A stretch of DNA of 8,984 bases, taken from the NCBI GenBank assembly GCA_017354095.1, contig JAFMRP010000137.1:1-8984 (forward strand), read 5' to 3'. The notes beneath the pieces are model-generated. The model ran no database searches. It was not told the DNA's origin and worked only from the letters and a program-made list of their open reading frames with translations. Positions 1 through 4,635 of this stretch are shown one piece after another. Positions within the stretch are counted from its first letter, which is position 1. Each line of letters begins with the position of its first letter. This stretch comes from Ktedonobacteraceae bacterium. Lineage in GTDB: Bacteria; Chloroflexota; Ktedonobacteria; Ktedonobacterales; Ktedonobacteraceae. A program made the position numbers and the translations under genes.

Positions 1-11
1 CCTAGAAACTG

Positions 12-45
12 GTGCAAAAATCCTCCACAGCCGCTTCAGGGGTGG
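12..45. repeat. Decayed third copy of the GC-rich repeat
   Basis: The segment reads GTGCAAAAAT, then CACAGCCGCTTCAGGGG. It resembles GTGCGAAAAT followed by the CACAGCCGCT core found at 90-123 and 177-186, but the middle of the unit (the CGGCACAATC decamer) is missing. It looks like a partial or internally deleted copy of the same repeat. Confidence 0.45.
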
Positions 46-97
46 ATTGAGGAGGGGAGACGCGAATAAGTGTCAAGTTGAAAAAAGTTGTGCGAAA

Positions 98-206
98 ATG
101 CGGCACAATCCGGCACAGCCGCTCCAGAGGCCGATGCAAAGCGTCACCAAAGCTACACAGATGCGGCACAATCCGGCACAGCCGCTTCGGGGGCTGATGC
201 AGCGCG
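98..206. repeat. Two direct copies of an approximately 46-bp GC-rich repeat
   Basis: Copy 1 is at 98-143 and copy 2 at 161-206, a period of 63 bp. The first 26 bases of each copy (98-123 and 161-186) are identical; the next 20 bases match at 14 positions. Each copy contains an imperfect tandem decamer, CGGCACAATC followed by CGGCACAGCC. Each can also fold: CGGC-ACA-GCCG (111-121 and 174-184), or GCGGC paired with GCCGC across the copy. The composition differs from the AT-rich surroundings. This may be part of a dispersed intergenic repeat family; that is inference, since only one locus is visible. Confidence 0.75.
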
Positions 207-218
207 ATTTTAATTGAT

Positions 219-256
219 ATGTATACATTATTATATTTGTAACATTTAAATGTATA
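219..256. repeat. Overlapping AT-rich palindromes
   Basis: Three dyads overlap: ATGTATACAT at 219-228 and ACATTTAAATGT at 242-253 are perfect palindromes, and TATACATT (222-229) pairs with AATGTATA (249-256) across a 19-nt loop. The whole block is nearly pure A/T. It could be a protein-binding or cruciform-forming site, or simply a by-product of AT-richness. No function is assigned. Confidence 0.4.
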
Positions 257-424
257 GGGTAGAAAACAATCCTGGGGCGTGGGAGGGGTCGTGTCTGGTA
301 AGACAATTTGTGGCAAGAGGATTGTTTCAGCAGTAGGGGTAACAGATCCTGGCTGGCTGCGTATATAGTATTAGACGATTTTTATATTGGCACATACTGT
401 TCAGGAAGGGATAGCGTACCCAAC

Positions 425-1669
425 ATGCAGGACGAGTCGCCCGGCAGGTTCTCAGATGAGCCCAGACAGAATGAGAATACGATTGCCGATGAGCCAACGC
501 AGGAGATGCCGTCATCTGCCGGACAGCTTGCGTCACGTCTCCCCAACACACCTGGAGTGACGGTAACAGCATCTCCGCTCCGTTCGCCAAAGTCACGCCG
601 CCGAAAATTGAGCCCGCTGCGTCTCGCGTTGATCATTTTTGGGGTGTTTGTATTGCTTTTCGGTGGTACGCTTGCTGCCGGTTACATGTATTACGTCAAT
701 ACGATTCAGAAGCCAGTTTCGCAGTTTATTCGTCCGGTGAGCAGGAGCACCAGCGAGCCGACGACGAATCCGACGCCTGGATACGATAGCATCAAGGGGC
801 GCTCCTGGAATATTCTGTTGCTGGGTAGTGATAACGATCAGAAATTTAGTTTTCCCGCGGTGCTGACGCAGGTGATGATGATTGTGCATATTGACACGCA
901 GAATGATAGTGTTTCCATGGTTTCTATCCCACGTGACTCCTGGGTTGCGGTCCCGGACGCGGGCATGCACAAAATCGACCAGGCGTTTTTACTGGGGGCC
1001 AGCGGTGGAGGAGGTTTTGAGGGAGGTGTGAGGCTGGCGCGCGCGACCGTTGAAAAAGCCTTTGGGATCACGATCGACCGCTATGCCTGGGTCGGGCTGG
1101 ATGGTTTCGCTAAGGTCATTGATACGTTAGGTGGTGTGGATGTCGATGTTACGCACCCGATAGTCGATGATAACTATCCCAACGATACTGGAGCGGGAGC
1201 TCACCCGAACGATCCCTATTCATTTAAACGCGTCTATATAGCAGCGGGGCCGCAGCATCTCAACGGTGAGGAGGCGCTGGAGTATGTGCGGTCGCGTCAC
1301 GCGGATCAGATTGGTGATATTGGGCGTACACAGCGCCAGCAGCAGGTATTGGAGGCGCTGAAGCAGAAGTTGACTCTCAGCAGTATTGTGAACAACCTGC
1401 CGACGCTGATCAAGGATCTGAATGGGAAGGTGTACACTGATTTGAATGAGCAGGAGATGCTGGATTTCGCGAACTTTGGGCGCGGGCTTTCTTCTTCAGC
1501 CATCCAGCGTGTCACGCTTGGGCCAGGTAGTGAGGGGTATGGAGATAATGCGAATGTCTATGATGCTTCGACGGGTACGAGGCAGGATGTGATTATTCCG
1601 CATTGTGAGAAGATTCAGCCGATACTGAAGAGAATTTTTGGCGCTGCGCGCTGTGATGTTACCGGCTAG
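425..1669 (+). CDS. LCP (LytR-CpsA-Psr) family wall-polymer transferase
   Basis: Predicted 414-aa membrane-anchored enzyme. LCP proteins move lipid-linked glycopolymers onto peptidoglycan outside the membrane. A disordered, basic cytoplasmic tail (residues 1-64) precedes one transmembrane helix (about 65-90) and the extracellular LCP domain (about 127-325). Family hallmarks visible are NILLLGSDN (129-137), SIPRD (167-171, with the conserved Arg170), HKID (182-185), YVRSRH (287-292) and DIGRTQRQQQ (298-307). These supply the conserved Arg/Asp residues that bind polyprenyl pyrophosphate. The ATG at 425 is chosen because the frame upstream, openable from a TTG at 308, encodes nothing protein-like. 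The purine-rich AGGAAGGG at 403-410 lies 14 nt upstream, rather far for a ribosome site. The gene lies 59 bp before pgeF, in a cell-wall context. Confidence 0.9.
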   Translation: MQDESPGRFSDEPRQNENTIADEPTQEMPSSAGQLASRLPNTPGVTVTASPLRSPKSRRRKLSPLRLALIIFGVFVLLFGGTLAAGYMYYVNTIQKPVSQFIRPVSRSTSEPTTNPTPGYDSIKGRSWNILLLGSDNDQKFSFPAVLTQVMMIVHIDTQNDSVSMVSIPRDSWVAVPDAGMHKIDQAFLLGASGGGGFEGGVRLARATVEKAFGITIDRYAWVGLDGFAKVIDTLGGVDVDVTHPIVDDNYPNDTGAGAHPNDPYSFKRVYIAAGPQHLNGEEALEYVRSRHADQIGDIGRTQRQQQVLEALKQKLTLSSIVNNLPTLIKDLNGKVYTDLNEQEMLDFANFGRGLSSSAIQRVTLGPGSEGYGDNANVYDASTGTRQDVIIPHCEKIQPILKRIFGAARCDVTG

Positions 1670-1675
1670 GGGGAG

Positions 1676-1692
1676 ATTGTATATGCTACAAT
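1676..1692. promoter_or_regulatory. Dyad ATTGTA-N5-TACAAT in the LCP-pgeF gap
   Basis: ATTGTA (1676-1681) and TACAAT (1687-1692) form a perfect 6-bp inverted repeat with a 5-nt centre, 7 bp after the LCP stop. TACAAT is also one base from the TATAAT -10 consensus, so this could be a -10 element overlapped by an operator-like dyad. No good -35 hexamer lies 16-18 nt upstream and no T-run follows, so a terminator is unlikely. Confidence 0.3.
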
Positions 1693-1716
1693 AAACGGGA
1701 CTACATTTATGTTCTT

Positions 1717-1731
1717 AGGGGATTCGTTTTG
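1717..1731 (+). promoter_or_regulatory. Ribosome-binding site deciding a TTG start of pgeF
   Basis: AGGGGA at 1717-1722 is a strong Shine-Dalgarno sequence placed 6 nt before the TTG codon at 1729-1731. No in-frame ATG or GTG with a comparable site occurs before the conserved GIFTRHGG region of the protein, which supports TTG as the start. Confidence 0.7.
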
Positions 1732-2655
1732 ATTGAACAGCAACGAGTAACGCGTTATCTGCAGTTCAGCCACCTTTCACAATTTTCTGAACTTGCGCAT
1801 GGTATTTTCACTCGTCATGGTGGGCATAGCCAGGGTTATTATGAGGGCCTTAACACCTCTACCACGTTGAAAACGGCGACTGAAAACGGTGATAAGATCG
1901 CCAATGTGATACGTAATCGCAAGCTAGTGCTCAGTTCACTCGGTATCGCTGATTATCCAGCGGTGTCGGTCTGGCAGGTGCATGGGGCGGATGTGGCGAC
2001 GGTTACCATGCAGGATGGGTGGCGTACCGATTGGAGTCACGATTCTTACTATTTTCGCAGCTGGGAGCCAGCAGCCGTTCGTAAGGCTGATGCGTTGATT
2101 ACGCAGGAGAGGGAGATCGCCCTGGCGCTTTCCTTCGCCGATTGTACGCCAATCCTCTTTTATGATCCTGTCGAGCAGGCCATTGGGATCGCGCATGGCG
2201 GCTGGCGCGGCACGGCCCGTGGCATTGTGATGGCTACGATTGATGCCCTGCAGGAGCGCTTTGGCTGCCAGCCACAGAACATATATGCTGGCATCGCGCC
2301 CGCGATTGGCCCATGTTGCTACGAGGTTTCCAGCATGGTACGAGATATTTTTATGGGCAAGCAGGAATTCGATGAGCGGCCAATAGCAGACCAGTATCGA
2401 GACAGAGTGCGCAAGTCGGCGCAGTTCACCACCGTGCGCATGGCCAATGGACGAGAGAGCCTGCGCCTTGATGTACAGGGCACGAATCGCGGGCAGCTGC
2501 TGCTGTCGGGTATACTGCCTGAACATATCGAGACATTGGAGATCTGTACGAGTTGTCAGAAGGAGGATTTCTTCTCGCACCGGGGGCATGCTGGCAAGAC
2601 GGGACGTTTCCCGGTGGTGATTGCGCTGCGCAGCCGGGAGCGCGTTCAGCTTTGA
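1729..2655 (+). CDS. pgeF: PgeF/YlmD polyphenol oxidase family, peptidoglycan editing factor
   Basis: A 308-aa member of the YfiH/YlmD (Cu-oxidase_4) family. E. coli PgeF removes peptidoglycan precursors carrying L-Ser wrongly placed at the L-Ala position, and related proteins act on purine nucleosides; which activity applies here is not visible. Hallmarks are GIFTRHGG (25-32), QVHG (83-86), KADALIT (119-125), ALSFADCTPILFYDP (133-147), IGIAHGGWRGTARG (152-165), AGIAPAIGPCCYEV (187-200), LDVQGTNRGQLL (247-258) and CTSCQKEDFFSHRG (273-286). His85, Cys139 and His156 are the expected metal-site residues, so the protein looks active. Residues 94-119 between QVHG and the KADALIT motif look longer than is usual. 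The TTG start is supported by AGGGGA 6 nt upstream. It is followed by yggS, the ylmD-ylmE order of Gram-positive cell-division clusters. Confidence 0.93.
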   Translation: MIEQQRVTRYLQFSHLSQFSELAHGIFTRHGGHSQGYYEGLNTSTTLKTATENGDKIANVIRNRKLVLSSLGIADYPAVSVWQVHGADVATVTMQDGWRTDWSHDSYYFRSWEPAAVRKADALITQEREIALALSFADCTPILFYDPVEQAIGIAHGGWRGTARGIVMATIDALQERFGCQPQNIYAGIAPAIGPCCYEVSSMVRDIFMGKQEFDERPIADQYRDRVRKSAQFTTVRMANGRESLRLDVQGTNRGQLLLSGILPEHIETLEICTSCQKEDFFSHRGHAGKTGRFPVVIALRSRERVQL

Positions 2656-2679
2656 TGTGATCTTCAAAGTTGGTATAAT
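2652..2679 (+). promoter_or_regulatory. Extended -10 promoter before yggS
   Basis: A perfect TATAAT at 2674-2679 is preceded by TG at 2671-2672, giving the extended -10 form TGGTATAAT. TTGATG at 2652-2657 matches the TTGACA consensus at four of six bases with a 16-nt spacer. The -35 overlaps the pgeF stop codon (2653-2655). Transcription would begin near 2686 and leave an approximately 40-nt leader before yggS. This probably drives yggS and the closely spaced genes after it, in addition to read-through from pgeF. Confidence 0.65.
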
Positions 2680-2725
2680 GTAGATGTCCATATCTTGATG
2701 AAAACGAGAAATTGATCATCGCTTC

Positions 2726-3481
2726 ATGATGCAACAAGAACAGATTGCCGCACATATCGCCGAGGTGCGAGCCAGGATCGCGCACGCGGCTGAGCGAGCC
2801 GGGCGTGATCCCGCAGAAGTTACGCTTGTTGCCGTCTCAAAGACACAGCCGATCGAGCTGGTGCAGATGGCATACCGGGCAGGGATTAGTGACTTTGGTG
2901 AAAATCGTGTGCAGGAGGCGCTACCCAAGATAGATGCATTGCATCCTGCAGGCCTGCGCTGGCACCTGATCGGTCATCTCCAGAGCAATAAGGCAGGGAA
3001 AGCCAGCAGGGAATTTGATTGTATCCACAGTATCGATAGCCTGCACCTTGCCAGGGTTCTCAATCGTAATAGATTAGAGCACATACAAATACAAAATACC
3101 AGCGTGCATCTCGACCGATTGCCAGTGTTATTACAGGTCAACGTCACTGGTGAAGAGAGCAAGGAGGGTGTAGCGGTCGCGGAAGCTCCTTTGCTAGCGC
3201 GTCAAGTCGCCGCGCTGCCGTCGCTGGAGATTCAGGGTTTAATGACCATCGCGCCACTGGTGGAGGACCCAGAGGAAGCGCGCCCGGCGTTTCGCGCGCT
3301 GCGTGAGCTGCGCGAGCGCCTGCGTGATGAGCTACCAGAGTGTTCCTGGCGGCACCTATCCATGGGTATGACCGGAGACTACCAGGTCGCGATAGAAGAG
3401 GGGGCCACGATCGTACGGATCGGGAGGGCCATCTTTGGTGAGCGAGCGAACAAGCAGAAAACAACGCTGCCGGTTAGTTGA
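2726..3481 (+). CDS. yggS: YggS/YlmE/PLPBP family pyridoxal-phosphate homeostasis protein
   Basis: A 251-aa cytoplasmic protein of the COG0325 family, which binds pyridoxal 5'-phosphate on a single-domain TIM barrel and helps maintain vitamin B6 and amino-acid balance; it has no firmly known enzymatic reaction. VAVSKT (35-40) supplies the PLP-binding Lys39. DFGENRVQEA (56-65), WHLIGHLQSNKA (79-90), LPVLLQVNVTGEESKEG (132-148), GLMTIAP (171-177) and SMGMTGDYQVAIEEG (212-226) followed by VRIGRAIFGER (230-240) are the family blocks; the common MS-D motif reads MTGD here. The ATG at 2726 is forced by an in-frame TGA at 2699-2701, but no clear Shine-Dalgarno precedes it. Residues 111-131 look like a short AT-rich expansion. 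It follows pgeF by 70 bp and precedes the DUF6391-like gene by 12 bp. Confidence 0.95.
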   Translation: MMQQEQIAAHIAEVRARIAHAAERAGRDPAEVTLVAVSKTQPIELVQMAYRAGISDFGENRVQEALPKIDALHPAGLRWHLIGHLQSNKAGKASREFDCIHSIDSLHLARVLNRNRLEHIQIQNTSVHLDRLPVLLQVNVTGEESKEGVAVAEAPLLARQVAALPSLEIQGLMTIAPLVEDPEEARPAFRALRELRERLRDELPECSWRHLSMGMTGDYQVAIEEGATIVRIGRAIFGERANKQKTTLPVS

Positions 3482-3493
3482 AAGGAGCAATCG

Positions 3494-3988
3494 ATGAAGC
3501 TTGATGATATTTTCTTCAGCCGTCGTATCCGCCAGAATCATGCCCTGGAGCATGCGACCATCACGATTCTGAGCCGCATGATTCCCAACCTGAGCGTCAG
3601 TGCCCGTTCCAGTTCGGAAGGTTTTCTTATCTTTGGAGATGTTGATCTTGGGCTGCTGCGTCGTGCCCTGGATGAAGCGCTGGCGCGTTTGCAGGCTGGC
3701 GAGGCTGAGCTGGCTATTCATCCCAATTGTGGCACGAACATAGCGGTTGGCGCGACTCTGATCACGCTGGGCACACTGCTTGGGCTGGCATCCAGCCAGA
3801 CGCGCACACGGCTGGCCACCGCTGCGGCCTCATCGATTGCCGGGTGGGCGGCGGCGCGTCCGCTTGGCGAATATGTGCAGCGCCACTTCACGACCCTGCC
3901 AGATCTACAAGGAGTTCACGTGACCAGCATCAGCCGGCGCAAGTTTTTTAACATAACCTTGATAGATGTTCGTACGGCGCAGGAGTAG
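3494..3988 (+). CDS. DUF6391-like small membrane protein
   Basis: A 164-aa protein whose N-terminal RRIRQNHALEHATITIL (10-26) resembles the DUF6391 family, which is of unknown function. After a soluble first half (about 1-80) come the HPNCGTNIAVG segment (76-86), a hydrophobic stretch (about 82-100) and a weaker small-residue-rich hydrophobic stretch (about 107-122), then a basic, polar C-terminus. One or two membrane passes are likely. The start is well supported by AAAGGAG at 3481-3487, 6 nt before the ATG and overlapping the yggS stop. Its stop lies 5 bp before yggT, so it is surely co-transcribed. It sits where sepF lies in many ylm clusters, but it shows no SepF-like sequence. The family name is recalled from the motif, not searched. 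Confidence 0.75.
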   Translation: MKLDDIFFSRRIRQNHALEHATITILSRMIPNLSVSARSSSEGFLIFGDVDLGLLRRALDEALARLQAGEAELAIHPNCGTNIAVGATLITLGTLLGLASSQTRTRLATAAASSIAGWAAARPLGEYVQRHFTTLPDLQGVHVTSISRRKFFNITLIDVRTAQE

Positions 3989-3993
3989 TAGGT

Positions 3994-4284
3994 ATGGTTC
4001 CAGTATCTTTCGTGCTTCCATTTCCCATTTTCACGCTTCTGGTGAGCTGGGGCATTGGCATCATCGTCGTGGCGATGTTGATTCGCGCCTTCGCCTCCTG
4101 GTTTGGTATAGACGAGCGTTTTGCCTTTATCCGCTTTCTGGCGCGTTTGACCGATCCATTTATCATGCCGGTGCGCCGTATTCTGCCGCGTTTCGGGAGG
4201 TTTGATATCGCCTTCATAGTGACATGGTTTATGCTAAACACGTTGCGGATATTGCTGCTACAATCGATTCCGCCGGGATGGTAG
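3994..4284 (+). CDS. yggT: YggT/YlmG family membrane protein
   Basis: A 96-aa integral membrane protein with two hydrophobic segments (about 8-32 and 71-92) joined by the signature LARLTDPFIMPVRRILP (49-65) and RFDIAFIVTWFML (69-81). YggT/YlmG proteins are linked to cell division and membrane or nucleoid organisation in bacteria and chloroplasts; the molecular role is not settled. The length is typical of a single-repeat member. AGGAG at 3981-3985, inside the last codons of the DUF6391-like gene, is 8 nt before the ATG, suggesting coupled translation. Location after ylmE matches the ylmE-(ylmF)-ylmG order of Gram-positive clusters. Confidence 0.9.
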   Translation: MVPVSFVLPFPIFTLLVSWGIGIIVVAMLIRAFASWFGIDERFAFIRFLARLTDPFIMPVRRILPRFGRFDIAFIVTWFMLNTLRILLLQSIPPGW

Positions 4285-4294
4285 GCGGGATAGT

Positions 4295-4570
4295 ATGAGC
4301 CAGGGCGCGTGCGGCAGTATTCGTCTTGATGTGCGTGTGCAGCCACGGAGCAGTAAAAACTCGCTGGAGTGGGGTGATAGTGGTCTCAAGGCGCGGGTGA
4401 CCGCGCCGCCTGTGGATTCCGCTGCCAACGAGGCGCTGATCGCGCAGCTGGCGGCGGCGCTAGGTATTCCTAAACGGGCGATAACGATTGTGCGCGGTGC
4501 GAGCAGTCGGCAGAAGGTGGTCGAGATAGAGGGGATGACGCTGGAGCGGGTGCAGCAAAAAATAAGATAG
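4295..4570 (+). CDS. yggU: YggU family protein (DUF167)
   Basis: A 91-aa soluble protein with the DUF167 blocks RVQPRSSKN (14-22), LKARVTAPPVDSAANEALI (31-49) and IPKRAITIVRGASSRQKVVEIEG (58-80). The family folds as a small alpha/beta protein of unknown biochemical role and is commonly found next to yggT, as here. The start lies 10 bp after the yggT stop, with GGCGGGA at 4284-4290 as a weak ribosome site. The full family length is present. It is the last gene of the cluster, ending 24 bp before a hairpin. Confidence 0.92.
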   Translation: MSQGACGSIRLDVRVQPRSSKNSLEWGDSGLKARVTAPPVDSAANEALIAQLAAALGIPKRAITIVRGASSRQKVVEIEGMTLERVQQKIR

Positions 4571-4586
4571 GGAAAGCCGTCCCCCC

Positions 4587-4635
4587 GCCGCCCCGGCCAC
4601 CCGCAAGGGGTGGCCTTACATTTCCCAGGGGCGGC
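4587..4635 (+). terminator. GC-rich hairpin between convergent genes
   Basis: GGCCACCC (4595-4602) and GGGTGGCC (4608-4615) form a perfect 8-bp stem with a 5-nt loop, followed by the T-rich TTACATTT. This fits an intrinsic terminator for the yggU transcript. An outer pairing, GCCGCCCC (4587-4594) with GGGGCGGC (4628-4635), directly flanks the left arm and could enclose the hairpin; its right arm touches the stop codon of the converging kinase gene. For minus-strand transcripts no T-run follows the stem, so termination in that direction would be weaker or rely on other factors. Confidence 0.65.

Larger units (their letters stand above)
1..424. other. Gene-free AT-rich region upstream of the LCP gene
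   Basis: I see no credible gene here. The only long open frame, on the minus strand, is a translation of the repeats described separately and has no family-like features. The stretch holds the GC-rich repeats at 12-206, an AT-rich segment at 207-260 with overlapping palindromes, and then about 165 bp of plain sequence leading to the LCP start at 425. Possible -10-like hexamers (for example TATATT at 383-388) occur before the LCP gene, but none has a good -35 at the right distance, so no promoter is called. Confidence 0.6.

Noticed and set aside
71..76. TTGACA (minus strand) as a consensus -35
   Set aside because: The correctly spaced hexamer on the minus strand is TCCTCA, not -10-like.
98..206. 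CRISPR-like array
   Set aside because: Only two good copies, with diverged flanks and a 17-nt non-repetitive link; no further units and no cas genes.
214..219. TTGATA as a -35 element before the LCP gene
   Set aside because: No -10-like hexamer lies 16-18 nt downstream; the TATATT nearby is only 12 nt away.
2..316. Minus-strand open frame of 104 codons at the left edge
   Set aside because: Its translation is largely the GC-rich repeat read twice (RLCRIVPH), with no family-like content and no clear ribosome site.
308..424. Upstream extension of the LCP protein from the TTG at 308
   Set aside because: The 39 added residues look like translated intergenic DNA and no ribosome site precedes the TTG; ATG 425 begins a plausible cytoplasmic tail.
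1936..2691. Minus-strand 251-codon frame opposite pgeF
   Set aside because: It lies fully antisense to a well-conserved gene, has no recognisable motifs and reads as a shadow frame.
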